64,000 nucleotides of DNA from NCBI RefSeq assembly GCF_009928425.1, contig NZ_JAABNS010000001.1, positions 3,286,001 through 3,350,000 of the forward strand, written 5' to 3'. A model generated the notes under the pieces. It had not been told where the DNA came from. It did no database searches and was given only the letters and a program-made list of their open reading frames with translations. The DNA comes from Pseudarthrobacter sp. ATCC 49987. Its GTDB lineage: Bacteria; Actinomycetota; Actinomycetes; Actinomycetales; Micrococcaceae. Positions 7,478 through 17,993 of the stretch are shown piece after piece (position 1 is the stretch's first letter; the number at the start of each line of letters is the position of its first letter). A program made the position numbers and the translations under genes.

Positions 7478-9226
7478 TCAGCGCCGCGGGATGTTGCGGA
7501 GGTTGCTGCGCGCCATGCTCACGGCCTCGCCCGCGCCCCGGTTAAGCACCACTTTGGACATCGCCGTGGCGAACCCGAGGATCTGCGCGCCCTTGATCTT
7601 CGGAGGGAGGGAGAGCGCCTTGGGATCGGTGATCAGTTCCACCAGGGAGGGCCCCGGATGGGCAAACGCCTCCCGGTAGGCGGCCTCGATGCGGGACGGG
7701 TCCGTGACGCGGACCGCGTGGAATCCCAGGGCCCGGGCCACCGCGGCATAGTTGGCATCGGGGACGTCCACGCCGAAGTCCGGGAGCCCGTCCACCAGCA
7801 TCTCCAGCTTGACCATGCCCAGGGTGGAGTTGTTGAACACCACCACGTTGACCGGGAGCCGGTGCGCCGCCACGGTGATCAACTCCCCCAGCAACATGGA
7901 CAGCCCGCCGTCGCCCGACACCGACACCACCTGGCGCCCGGGGAAGGCCAGTTGGGCGCCGATCGCATGCGGCAGCGCGTTCGCCATGGAGCCGTGCAGA
8001 TACGAGCCGATCAGCCGGCGGGTCCCGAGCGGGTTGATGTACCGGGCGGTCCAGACGTTGCACATGCCGGTATCAGCGGTGAAGATCGCGTCCTTCGCCG
8101 CAACCTGGTCCAGGACCGAGGCCGCATATTCGGGGTGGATCGGCTCTTTGGTTTCCACCTTGCGCGTGTAGGCGCCGACGGCTTTGTTCATCAGCCGGTC
8201 ATGCTTTTTGAGCATCGCATCGAGGAAGCGGCGGCTCTTCTTCGGCTTCAGCAGCGGCATCAGCGCCGCCAGGGTGGGCAGCACGTCGCCGTGGACCGCG
8301 ACGTCGACGTCGGTCCGCCGGCCCAGTTTCTGTGCGGCCCGGTCCACCTGCGCCGTGCGGGTTCCGGGGAGAAACTGGTCGTAGGGGAAGTCGGTGCCGA
8401 GCAGGATCAGCAGGTCCGCGTCCTCGATCCCTTCGGCGGCAGCGCCGTAGCCCAGCAGCCCCGTCATGCCGATGTCGTACGGGTTGTCGTACTGCATGAA
8501 GTCCTTGCCGCGCAGCGAATGCCCGATCGGTGCGTTGACGGCTTCCGCGAGGGCAATGACCTCGTCGTGGGCGCCTTGGACGCCGGCACCCGCAAAGATC
8601 GCCACTTTGTCCGCGGCGTTGATCGCCTCAGCCAGATCCCGGACACTCTCCGCTGCCGGCACCAGGCTGGCCGGCACAAACGTTGCCGGCAAGGGAGCCT
8701 CCGCGGTTGCGTCCAGCCCGGCGATGTCACCGGGAAGGGTGACGACGGCGACGCCCCGGAGGGCGACGGCGTGCTGGATGGCGCTGTGCATGACCCGGGG
8801 GGCCTGTTCGGCGGTGCTGACCAGCTCGGAATAGACCGAGCACTCGTTGAACAACCGGTCCGGGTGTGTCTCCTGGAAGAAGCTGCTGCCAATCTGTTTG
8901 CTGGGGATGTGCGAGGCGATGGCCAGCACCGGGGCTCCGGAGCGGTTGGCGTCATACAGCCCGTTGATCAGGTGCAGGTTTCCCGGCCCGCAGGAGCCGG
9001 CGCAGACCGCCAGACGGCCGGTCAGCTGGGCCTCTGCGGCCGCCGCGAACGCGGCGGCCTCTTCATGCCGGACGTGGATCCAATCGATGCCGCCCTTTGC
9101 GGCGCCGCCCGATTTCCGGACGGCGTCGACTATTGGGTTAAGGCTGTCGCCGACAATCCCGTAGATGCGCTGCACGCCGGCAGCCTGGAGTTGTTCAACG
9201 AGCTGGGTGGCGAGTTCCTTGGCCAT
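7478..9226 (-). CDS. poxB: Pyruvate dehydrogenase (quinone) / pyruvate oxidase
   Basis: 582 residues, thiamine-diphosphate enzyme. It oxidises pyruvate to acetate and CO2 and passes electrons to the quinone pool at the membrane. The N-terminal domain shows YGIVGDSLNPIVDA and the catalytic glutamate region HVRHEEAAAFAA. The C-terminal TPP-binding motif is GDGGLSMLLGEL followed by NN. The C-terminus of Escherichia coli PoxB that binds lipid is not obviously conserved. The ATG at 9226 has GGGAG upstream. The acetate produced could feed the glyoxylate shunt genes 3 kb away; that link is inference. Confidence 0.93.
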   Translation of the reverse strand: MAKELATQLVEQLQAAGVQRIYGIVGDSLNPIVDAVRKSGGAAKGGIDWIHVRHEEAAAFAAAAEAQLTGRLAVCAGSCGPGNLHLINGLYDANRSGAPVLAIASHIPSKQIGSSFFQETHPDRLFNECSVYSELVSTAEQAPRVMHSAIQHAVALRGVAVVTLPGDIAGLDATAEAPLPATFVPASLVPAAESVRDLAEAINAADKVAIFAGAGVQGAHDEVIALAEAVNAPIGHSLRGKDFMQYDNPYDIGMTGLLGYGAAAEGIEDADLLILLGTDFPYDQFLPGTRTAQVDRAAQKLGRRTDVDVAVHGDVLPTLAALMPLLKPKKSRRFLDAMLKKHDRLMNKAVGAYTRKVETKEPIHPEYAASVLDQVAAKDAIFTADTGMCNVWTARYINPLGTRRLIGSYLHGSMANALPHAIGAQLAFPGRQVVSVSGDGGLSMLLGELITVAAHRLPVNVVVFNNSTLGMVKLEMLVDGLPDFGVDVPDANYAAVARALGFHAVRVTDPSRIEAAYREAFAHPGPSLVELITDPKALSLPPKIKGAQILGFATAMSKVVLNRGAGEAVSMARSNLRNIPRR

Positions 9227-9341
9227 GAGTGCACACTCCCGGGATCAGGTTGATGAGCTGACAGGGCCAATATAGTCCGCACACCTTGGAACGCTTCCCA
9301 GTCCCGCTGCTAACGCGTCCGCCGGATGTCCGCAGCACGGA

Positions 9342-10338
9342 TCAGCCGATGGCGGCTGTCAGCGCCGAGTCCCGGCTCAGGCTTGTGTAACCGGTCTTGC
9401 TACCGGTCACCCGGACTTTGAGGGCGCTTCCCTTGTCGGCCGCGACCAGCGTGTAGGTCTGGGCCGTTGCGCCGGTGATTGCTGTGGTGCCGCGGTACCA
9501 CTGGTATTTGAGGGTTACCGGCGAGGGGCCCCAAGCGCCGGGGGTCGCTGTCAGAATGCTCCCCACGGTCTTGGTTCCGGTGATCGTGGGTGTCGGCCCG
9601 GTCAGGGTGCCAACTACAACGGTTACCGTCGCCGCGGAGGTCTTGGCCGCCGTCGTGAACCCGGCCTTGGACCCGGTCACCCGGACCGTGATCGTCTTGG
9701 CCAGATCCGCCGCCGCAAGGTCATACGTAGCCGCAGTAGCCCCCGTGATCGCCACGCCGCTGCGGAACCACTGGTACGCCAGCGTCACCGGAGCCGGACC
9801 CCAGACCCCCGGATTGGCCGTCAGCTTCTGACCGACCTTCGCCGTGCCCGTGGTGGTCGGCACGGGCGCAGTCAGCGTGCCGGCAACTACTGTCACGGAG
9901 GCCTGCCCGTAGTAGGGCTCGAGTGTCCCGTTATGGACGCTGACAGTGATTGTTGTACCACTCGGCCGCATACGTATTAGAGCACTCGCCGCTCCCGCAA
10001 GTGATCCAGAGTTTGTAGCTGCCCGCAGCCGGAACGGTGAAGCTATAGGTACCGTCGGCCGCAGACCATGCGCCTGCCACGTAGGCGGCCGACGAGTCAT
10101 TCGAATACGCCCCGACCCATACGCTTCCAAGAGCCGACGGCGCCGCAGCAGCCGTGAGTTTTCCCGATACCGCGCCCTTGAAGGTGTAGGTCGCCGCGTT
10201 GGCAGGTACCGCCCCGGCGATCAGGCCCGCGGCGACGAGTACGACGGCGGCCAGGTACGCAACTGCCGTGCTCAACGCCCCCGGCCGGATAGGCGGTTTA
10301 ATTTGTGGCAAGTAAGTGGCAGCGTTCAACAACGGCAT
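9342..10338 (-). pseudogene. Secreted Ig-like-repeat protein, disrupted by a frameshift
   Basis: Two overlapping frames hold one protein. The 5' part (ATG 10338) has a signal peptide ending VPANA|ATYTF and a carboxypeptidase-regulatory-like domain that runs to AAEWYNN and then stops at 9931. The 3' part, in another frame, begins around 9955 with TITVSVHNGTLEPYYGQ. It continues into two copies of an approximately 86-residue repeat (GTLTAPVPTTTGTAKVG and GTLTGPTPTITGTKTVG) that end at the true C-terminus. The repeats match the Ig-like modules of actinobacterial surface proteins. The shift lies near 9945-9960. A sequencing error, a decayed gene or recoding would all look like this. Confidence 0.7.
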
Positions 10339-10483
10339 GTGATAGGTCTTTTTCCCCCAGAAACGGACCGACCGGTCCACGGTCATCGTATGCGGGAAGT
10401 GAAGTCGCCGCGATGGGTAGTTGTCCCCGGCGTGCCCGGGCCGGCTGGCCGGCGCAGCACACCCCAAGCACTAAGGCGCCGAG

Positions 10484-10540
10484 TTCGCCGGAAACTCTCC
10501 ACTTCGCGGGATTTCCGGCGAAGTGGAGGGTCTCCGGCGA
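10484..10540. repeat. Palindromic intergenic repeat, TTCGCCGGA family, copy 2
   Basis: The outer arms are TCGCCGGA (10485) and TCCGGCGA (10533). The inner 11-bp stem pairs CTCCACTTCGC (10497-10507) with GCGAAGTGGAG (10518-10528). It shares TTCGCCGGAAAC and TTCGCGGGA with copy 1, while the variable arms have changed together. It lies between the disrupted surface-protein gene and the 3' end of the ramB-like gene. Confidence 0.75.
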
Positions 10541-10572
10541 CTTGGGTCCTGGGCGGCAGGAACACGCCCGGA

Positions 10573-12081
10573 TCAGCTGCCCGAGTGCGCCTGCAGGAAG
10601 CTGTAGACCTCGGTCTCGTCCACGCCGGGGAACGCGCCCGGCGGCATCGCGGCGAGCAGGTGCGAATGCGCCCGCGCGGACGGCCAGGCGTTGCCGGCCC
10701 ACTCCGAGGTCAGGGCCGCCGGAGGGCGCCGGCAGCAGCTTTCATCCGGGCAGGTCGACTTGGACCGCTCGGTGGTGTCGCGGCCCCGGAACCACTTCAC
10801 CTGGGCGTAAGGGACACCCACGGAAAGCGAGAACTCACCGTTGGCGGAGCGTTCCGTCCGCGCCGTGCACCAAAAGGTCCCCGCCGGGGTATCGGTGTAC
10901 TGGTTGTAAGCGCTGAACTTGTCCGGCACGTCGAACACCACACGGGAGGTCCAGTTCTTGCAGGACGGCTGGCCCTCGATGGCGCCGGTGTGGTCCTGCG
11001 GGAACGTCACGCCGTCGTTCTCATAGGCCTTGTAGATGATGCCGCTTTTGTGGGTCTTCTGGAAGTGTGTCCGCAGGTCCAGGTGCTGGGTGGCGAGGTT
11101 GGTGAAGCGGTGCGCGGCGGTCTCATACGACACGGCGAAGGCGTCCCGGATGTCCTCCACTGCGATTTCCCTGGCCTGCTTGGCCTTCTGCAGGAACTCC
11201 ACGGTGGCCTGCTCCGGCAGCAGGAGCGCGGCGGCGAAGTAGTTCGTGGCCACCCGCTGCATCAGGAAGTCACCGTAGTTCGTCGGGGTCTGGTGGCCCA
11301 GCACGTAGTGGCCCAGCGCCTGCAGCAGCACCGAACGCGGGTCGTGATCGCTGCGCGCATTCTGCGTGAGGTAAATCCGGCGGTTCTTAAGATCGGTCAC
11401 CGAACGGGTGGAATGCGGCAGGTCGCCCACATGGTGCAGGCTGAACCCGAGATGCCCGGCGATGTCAGCGATGACGTGATGGGACAGCGGGCCGCTGGTG
11501 TGCCCCACGGAGGCGAGGACCTTCTGCGCCTCCGCCTCGTACTCCGGGAAGTAGTTGTTCCGTTCGCGCATCATGGCGCGCAGTTCACCGTTCGCGCGGC
11601 GGGCCTCTTCCGGCGTCGCAACCTGCTCGTTGAGCCGGCGTTCCAGCTCGTGCTGCAGACCCACCATGGACTCCAGCACGTCCATCGGGAGCCGCGAACT
11701 GATGCGGATCTTGGGCAGCTTGAGGGACTCGTAGATCGGGCTCCGCTGGTAGCGCTCCAACTCAATCTCCAGGGCGGCGCGGCGGTTGGGCGGCTCCGCG
11801 CCGAGCAGTTCGTCGATGCTGACGCCGAGGGCCGCGGCGAGCTGCTGGAGCAGGCCGAGTTTAGGCTCGCGCTTGCCGTTCTCGATCAGGCTCAGCTGGC
11901 TGGGGGCAGTTCCCACCGTGGCGCTCAGGTCATCGAGCGTGAGACCGGCGGCCTTGCGGAGGTGACGGACGCGGCGGCCCATGCTGATGACGTCCACCTC
12001 CGGGACGGCAGGCGAGGCGGCGGATGCGGGGCGGTTCCAACTGGCGGGGTGCATTTCTTGAGAATACGCGAAGAAGTGCAT
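10573..12081 (-). CDS. ramB: RamB-type regulator (XRE HTH + M78-like + short-chain acyl regulator domain)
   Basis: 502 residues. An XRE helix-turn-helix lies at about 36-90 (LRKAAGLTLDDLSATVGTA). An M78/IrrE-like region follows, in which the usual HExxH zinc motif reads QALGHYVLGH, so peptidase activity is probably lost. The C-terminal domain is of the type found in RamB/PrpC regulators of acetate and propionate metabolism. The start at 12081 has AAGGTGG 6 bases ahead. The gene diverges from aceA, as ramB lies near icl1 in Mycobacterium tuberculosis. A role in carbon-source control of aceA/aceB is strongly suggested by position and homology. Confidence 0.85.
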   Translation of the reverse strand: MHFFAYSQEMHPASWNRPASAASPAVPEVDVISMGRRVRHLRKAAGLTLDDLSATVGTAPSQLSLIENGKREPKLGLLQQLAAALGVSIDELLGAEPPNRRAALEIELERYQRSPIYESLKLPKIRISSRLPMDVLESMVGLQHELERRLNEQVATPEEARRANGELRAMMRERNNYFPEYEAEAQKVLASVGHTSGPLSHHVIADIAGHLGFSLHHVGDLPHSTRSVTDLKNRRIYLTQNARSDHDPRSVLLQALGHYVLGHQTPTNYGDFLMQRVATNYFAAALLLPEQATVEFLQKAKQAREIAVEDIRDAFAVSYETAAHRFTNLATQHLDLRTHFQKTHKSGIIYKAYENDGVTFPQDHTGAIEGQPSCKNWTSRVVFDVPDKFSAYNQYTDTPAGTFWCTARTERSANGEFSLSVGVPYAQVKWFRGRDTTERSKSTCPDESCCRRPPAALTSEWAGNAWPSARAHSHLLAAMPPGAFPGVDETEVYSFLQAHSGS

Positions 12082-12123
12082 TTCTTTCCACCTTCTTGGT
12101 CTAGAAAGCCCCTTGAAACTACA

Positions 12124-12147
12124 GAAAAGTAGGTCTTACGGAAAAGT
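12124..12147. promoter_or_regulatory. Direct repeat GAAAAGT in the ramB-aceA divergent region
   Basis: GAAAAGT occurs at 12124-12130 and again at 12141-12147, 17 bp apart start to start, inside the 141-bp divergent gap. It differs from the Corynebacterium RamB box as I remember it, so it is only a candidate operator. Confidence 0.35.
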
Positions 12148-12222
12148 TACACCGCACCGGATCATCCTGTCGCACTGCGAGGAAGCAGTAACACCGGCCC
12201 GGGCCCCACTAAGGAGACAAAG

Positions 12223-13536
12223 ATGACTGCAGCATTTGAGCCCACCCAGACGCCCGAAGAGCAGGCCGCCGCGCTGGAGCTCGAGTGGGCCGCCAACCCG
12301 CGCTGGGAAGGTGTCACCCGGGACTACAAGGCCTCCGACGTCGTCCGCCTCCGCGGCCGCGTCTCCGAAGAACACACCCTGGCCCGCCGCGGTTCCGAGA
12401 AGCTGTGGAAGCAGCTCACCACGGAACACCAGGAAGGCAAGTACACCAACGCCCTGGGTGCCCTGACCGGCAACCAGGCCGTGCAGCAGGTCAAGGCCGG
12501 ACTCCGCGCCATCTACCTTTCCGGCTGGCAGGTTGCCGCCGATGCCAACAACTCCGGCCACACCTACCCGGACCAGTCCCTGTACCCGGCCAACTCGGTG
12601 CCCACCGTGGTCCGCCGCATCAACAACGCCCTGCTCCGCGCCGACCAGATCGAGTTCTCCGAGGGCATCCAGACCGTCGAGGACTGGATGGTCCCGATCG
12701 TCGCCGACGCCGAGGCCGGCTTCGGCGGCCCGCTCAACGCCTACGAGCTGATGAAGTCCATGATCCAGGCCGGCGCCTCGGGCGTGCACTGGGAAGACCA
12801 GCTCGCCTCGGAAAAGAAGTGCGGCCACCTCGGCGGCAAGGTCCTGATCCCCAGCCAGCAGCACGTCCGCACCCTGAACGCGGCCCGCCTGGCAGCCGAC
12901 GTTGCGGGCACCCCGTCCGTCATCATTGCCCGCACCGACGCCGAGGCCGCCACCCTGATCACCTCCGACGTCGACGACCGCGACAAGGAATTTGTCACCG
13001 GCGAGCGCACCGCAGAGGGCTTCTACAAGGTCCGCAACGGCATCGAACCCTGCATCGCCCGCGCCAAGGCCTACGCCCCGTACTCCGACCTCATCTGGAT
13101 GGAAACGGGCACCCCGGACCTGGAGCTGGCCCGCAAGTTCGCCGAAGCCGTCAAGGCCGACTTCCCGGACCAGATGCTCTCCTACAACTGCTCGCCGTCG
13201 TTCAACTGGAAGAAGCACCTCGACGACGCCACGATCGCCAAGTTCCAGCGCGAACTCGGCGCGATGGGCTTCACCTTCCAGTTCATCACCCTGGCCGGCT
13301 TCCACGCCCTGAACTACTCGATGTTCGACCTCGCCCATGGTTACGCCCGTGAAGGCATGAGCGCCTACGTCGAACTGCAGGAGAAGGAATTCGCCTCCGA
13401 ATCCCGCGGCTACACCGCGACCAAGCACCAGCGCGAAGTCGGCACCGGCTACTTCGACGACATCGCAACCGCGCTCAACCCGAACGCATCCACCCTGGCC
13501 CTGGTGGGATCCACCGAAGAAGGCCAGTTCCACTAA
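12223..13536 (+). CDS. aceA: Isocitrate lyase
   Basis: 437 residues, class I length. It cleaves isocitrate to glyoxylate and succinate for growth on acetate or fatty acids. The catalytic loop KKCGHLGGK is at about 198, and [12 protein letters not shown] occurs near the C-terminus. AAGGAGACAAAG directly precedes the ATG, so the start is secure. aceB follows after a hairpin-bearing 198-bp gap, in the same direction. Confidence 0.97.
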   Translation: MTAAFEPTQTPEEQAAALELEWAANPRWEGVTRDYKASDVVRLRGRVSEEHTLARRGSEKLWKQLTTEHQEGKYTNALGALTGNQAVQQVKAGLRAIYLSGWQVAADANNSGHTYPDQSLYPANSVPTVVRRINNALLRADQIEFSEGIQTVEDWMVPIVADAEAGFGGPLNAYELMKSMIQAGASGVHWEDQLASEKKCGHLGGKVLIPSQQHVRTLNAARLAADVAGTPSVIIARTDAEAATLITSDVDDRDKEFVTGERTAEGFYKVRNGIEPCIARAKAYAPYSDLIWMETGTPDLELARKFAEAVKADFPDQMLSYNCSPSFNWKKHLDDATIAKFQRELGAMGFTFQFITLAGFHALNYSMFDLAHGYAREGMSAYVELQEKEFASESRGYTATKHQREVGTGYFDDIATALNPNASTLALVGSTEEGQFH

Positions 13537-13591
13537 CACTTCCGACGGCGGCAACTCCGCCAGCGGACCGAACACTCCTCCGCGTGCTATT

Positions 13592-13640
13592 CCCCATTGC
13601 CGCCTTCGCCACTACCCACTTTGGCGGGGCGGCAATGGGG
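13592..13640 (+). terminator. aceA-aceB intergenic hairpin
   Basis: A 13-bp perfect stem (13592-13604 with 13628-13640) with a 23-nt loop, followed by CCCCTTTA. There is no real U-tract, so it may be a partial terminator or mRNA-stabilising stem that lets aceA and aceB be expressed at different levels. Confidence 0.6.
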
Positions 13641-13734
13641 CCCCTTTACGCACGCTTCCGGAGCATCCGGCCCGCCGTCTCCAGCGCACGTCACCACCGC
13701 CGTCGAACATTTGCTTCTCCGAGGAGAGATTGAG

Positions 13735-15399
<1,665 letters not shown>

Positions 15400-15430
15400 G
15401 GCCTGCTCAAGGCCTCAGTAAGGTACAGAT

Positions 15431-15503
15431 TTCCGTCTGCTGGGCTGCCATGCCCTTCGCAACAGGCACCCCCGAGATCCGGGGCGGCAGCCCAGCGACG
15501 GAA
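15431..15503. other. Long imperfect hairpin downstream of aceB
   Basis: Arms TTCCGTC(T)GCTGGGCTGCC (15431-15449) and GGCAGCCCAGCGACGGAA (15486-15503) pair over 18 bp with one bulged base. They enclose about 36 nt, including a small CCCC/GGGG stem. It could be a terminator, a small RNA or a repeat element. Confidence 0.55.
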
Positions 15504-15542
15504 GACCCCCTCAGGGGCTCGACAATGGCGTCGAGGTGACAG

Positions 15543-15577
15543 TTAAGGCCCATGTTCCCCGTGAACATGGGCCTTAA
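15543..15577. terminator. Terminator-like hairpin after aceB
   Basis: A perfect 15-bp stem TTAAGGCCCATGTTC / GAACATGGGCCTTAA with a 5-nt loop, the most stable simple hairpin after aceB. The flanking TTAA on both sides gives short A/T runs usable in either direction. Confidence 0.75.
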
Positions 15578-15849
15578 TTCTGACCTCGGCGGGCCGCGGG
15601 CCAGGCCGCGACCCGCTGGTGAAGTGGTCCTTCTTGGTGGCAATACCTGCCATTTGGCGCGGACTACTTGACTTCACTGTGACTACTGTTGCGCCAAGGT
15701 GCCCACGGTTACGATGTGACAACGTGAATGCACCAGCCCGCTCGGCAGGCTCTCGGCACCTCAACGGAGGCAAGCAATGGAATTCAGGTCCGACCCAGTG
15801 GCGAAAATACCAGTCCGAGCCTGCATCACGGTGGGAGCAAGAGGTACCG

Positions 15850-16656
15850 ATGCTGCTGCGTGATTTGGGCAGAGGTTTGCTGCGACGCTGGTACTTTGTC
15901 GTCGTTGGCGTCTTGCTGACCGCTTGCGCCGCACTGTTGTTGACCTCTGTTGTACCGCCAACTTACAAAGGGACCGCGCGAGTCGTGCTCATTCCGCCAG
16001 CGTCCCTGGTCACCCCGGGAGGAAATCCGTACCTGTTCCTGGGCGGTCTGGATCAAGCGCTCAGCGTGCTCAGCGTGAGGCTGGCCTCAGGTTCCGTTCA
16101 GGAAGAGATCGTGAAAGGTCACGCCGGAACTGGCTACATTGCAGAGAAGGACCTGGCGTCCTCCGGGCCAATCATGATCATCACATCGGAAAGCGAGAGT
16201 CCGGAAAGCAGCCTCCAGGTGCTCGACGACGTGCTGAAAGTGGTACCGCAGAACCTTGTGATCATGCAGGACCAATTGAATGTTCCCTCCTCATCCCGCA
16301 TCACGGCAATGACGATTGTCCGGGAGAACGAGGCCCTCATTGACCGGAAGAGCCAACTCCGGGCCGTGTTGGCCGTCGTAGCTCTGGGTGCTTGCATCAC
16401 TGTGCTGGTGACCGGACTGCTCGACCGCTTCATCGCTTCCCGGAAAGGGACCAAGCGGCGGCGACGCCAGGACATGGGGGTGCAAGATCAGCCCCGTGAG
16501 GACAATCCCCCGACGGCGCAACAAGACGGGAGCTCCAGGTCAGGGTTCCGAATCGGGCGACCAGTCCCGGCCGAGCACGGGGCGTCCGAAGGTCCGGCCC
16601 CACTCCCGCAGGTTGAAAAGAAAGTAGAATTCCCGACCATGGCATCGAACAAATAA
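15850..16656 (+). CDS. Wzz-like polysaccharide chain-length / co-polymerase protein
   Basis: 268 residues. Topology is N-terminal transmembrane helix (WYFVVVGVLLTACAALLLTS, about 13-33), extracellular domain, a second helix near 178-198 (AVLAVVALGACITVLVTGLL), then a basic, low-complexity cytoplasmic tail (TKRRRRQDMG). This is the Wzz/PCP layout, though the tail lacks a BY-kinase Walker motif. The frame is open upstream; the ATG at 15850 has GAGG ahead and begins just before the first helix. First of three genes spaced 2 bp and -4 bp. Confidence 0.7.
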   Translation: MLLRDLGRGLLRRWYFVVVGVLLTACAALLLTSVVPPTYKGTARVVLIPPASLVTPGGNPYLFLGGLDQALSVLSVRLASGSVQEEIVKGHAGTGYIAEKDLASSGPIMIITSESESPESSLQVLDDVLKVVPQNLVIMQDQLNVPSSSRITAMTIVRENEALIDRKSQLRAVLAVVALGACITVLVTGLLDRFIASRKGTKRRRRQDMGVQDQPREDNPPTAQQDGSSRSGFRIGRPVPAEHGASEGPAPLPQVEKKVEFPTMASNK

Positions 16657-16658
16657 AC

Positions 16659-17993
16659 GTGGCTGCCATGGCCACGCCAACGCGGGGGCGTCATGAGTTG
16701 GTCATAGCCAAATTCCGGAATCTCAACGGCCCGGATGCGGTCAGCGTCATCACATGGTTTGCCATTTTGCTGTTCGTGGTTCCCACCGACCGGGGAATCC
16801 AAGCGCTTGGCAGTGCGGGTTCACCGGCCTATCTCCTGGCAATTGTGGCCTTGTTATGGTGGGCCTGGCATCGTATCCAGCGGCCCGCCCTGGCCGGGCC
16901 GCAAAGCATTCAGTGGGTTCGAGCCGCGGCCTTCATCTTCGTCGGCGCGTGCGTGGCAAGCTACTCGAAATCTGCCCTGGTGGCCTTGCCGTCGTCGGAG
17001 ATCAGCATCGCTGACATGGGGCTTATCAAGGTCGGAGCGCTGGTTGGCATCTTGCTCGTTGCACATGACGGGATCACGCGCGAGGACCGTCTAATGGTCC
17101 TCGTGAGAAGACTCACCCTGTTCGCCGGCCTCTACGCCGGGTTAGGCCTTGCACAGTTCTTTACTGGATTGAGCCTTGTGGACACGTGGCAGATTCCTGG
17201 TCTGTCGGCGGCCGGGAATGTCGGGATTGGGGACAGAGGCGGGTTCGTGCGAGCGGCTGCGACGGCCACCCACCCCTTGGAATACGCTGTCGTGCTATCG
17301 ATGATGTTGCCGTTTTGCCTGACCGCCGCAATTTACGATCGATCCCGGTCTGCTTTCCTGCGCTGGTTTCCGGTCGCCGCAATAACCCTTTCCGCGGTGT
17401 TGTCGGTCAGCAGGTCAGCTTTCATTTCCTTGGCCGCCGTTCTTCTGATCCTGATTCCGTCGTGGACGCCCGCAGTAAGGCGGGCTGCCGGCTTCGTGAT
17501 GGCAGTGGGTGCCGTCACAGTGTATGTGGCCGTTCCCGGGATGGCCGGCACCGTTGTGGGAATGTTCTCCGCCAGTGACTCGAGCGTCGCCTCCCGGACC
17601 GACAGCTATGACGACGCACTATCGTTCCTGCTTGTCAGTCCTTGGTTCGGGCGTGGGTTCGGGACGTTCCTGCCCACCTATCGGATCCTGGACAACCAGT
17701 ACTTGGCGAGCAGCATTGAAATCGGGCTCGTCGGCCTCGTCAGTTTGTTGGCCATCATCGTGTCAGCCGTGGCTGTGGCCATTTCCGCCCGTCGTCATGG
17801 CAAAGGACAGCCGATGCATGCCATGGGACTGACCCTGGCCGCCTCAATGGTGGCGGGTAGCTTGAGTTTCGCCTTCTTCGACGCCTTTAGCTTTCCGCAG
17901 GCTTGCGGCACGCTCTTTTTGGTCGCCGGCCTGTGCGGCGCCTATGCAAATATCCGGCGAACGGCTGCCGCGGTGACGGACGGGCAACCATGA
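16659..17993 (+). CDS. O-antigen ligase / polymerase-like membrane protein
   Basis: 444 residues, about 10-11 transmembrane segments. A large loop near residues 175-205 carries conserved-looking FVRAAATATHPLEYAVVLSM, the Wzy_C/WaaL region where an Arg and a His act on lipid-linked sugar. A GTG at 16659 starts two bases after the previous stop; an ATG at 16668 is an alternative. The position between two Wzz-like genes supports a role in polymerising or ligating an envelope glycan. No glycosyltransferase genes are nearby. Confidence 0.75.
   Translation: MAAMATPTRGRHELVIAKFRNLNGPDAVSVITWFAILLFVVPTDRGIQALGSAGSPAYLLAIVALLWWAWHRIQRPALAGPQSIQWVRAAAFIFVGACVASYSKSALVALPSSEISIADMGLIKVGALVGILLVAHDGITREDRLMVLVRRLTLFAGLYAGLGLAQFFTGLSLVDTWQIPGLSAAGNVGIGDRGGFVRAAATATHPLEYAVVLSMMLPFCLTAAIYDRSRSAFLRWFPVAAITLSAVLSVSRSAFISLAAVLLILIPSWTPAVRRAAGFVMAVGAVTVYVAVPGMAGTVVGMFSASDSSVASRTDSYDDALSFLLVSPWFGRGFGTFLPTYRILDNQYLASSIEIGLVGLVSLLAIIVSAVAVAISARRHGKGQPMHAMGLTLAASMVAGSLSFAFFDAFSFPQACGTLFLVAGLCGAYANIRRTAAAVTDGQP

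Larger units (their letters stand above)
15400..15849. other. 450-bp intergenic region with two strong hairpins
   Basis: No credible coding frame. It holds an 18-bp stem with one bulge (15431-15503) and a perfect terminator-like hairpin (15543-15577). About 270 bp of lower-GC sequence with the promoter of the glycan genes follows; TTGACT at 15668 and TACGAT at 15710 are weak candidates. Confidence 0.6.

Noticed and set aside
7367..9253. 628-codon plus-strand frame opposite poxB
   Set aside because: Antisense shadow of poxB; composition is not protein-like and no start signal exists.
9946..12132. 728-codon plus-strand frame opposite the ramB-like gene
   Set aside because: Shadow of the regulator; it would also span the disrupted surface-protein gene.
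12136..13575. 479-codon minus-strand frame opposite aceA
   Set aside because: Gly/Val/Asp-rich shadow; aceA is certain on the plus strand.
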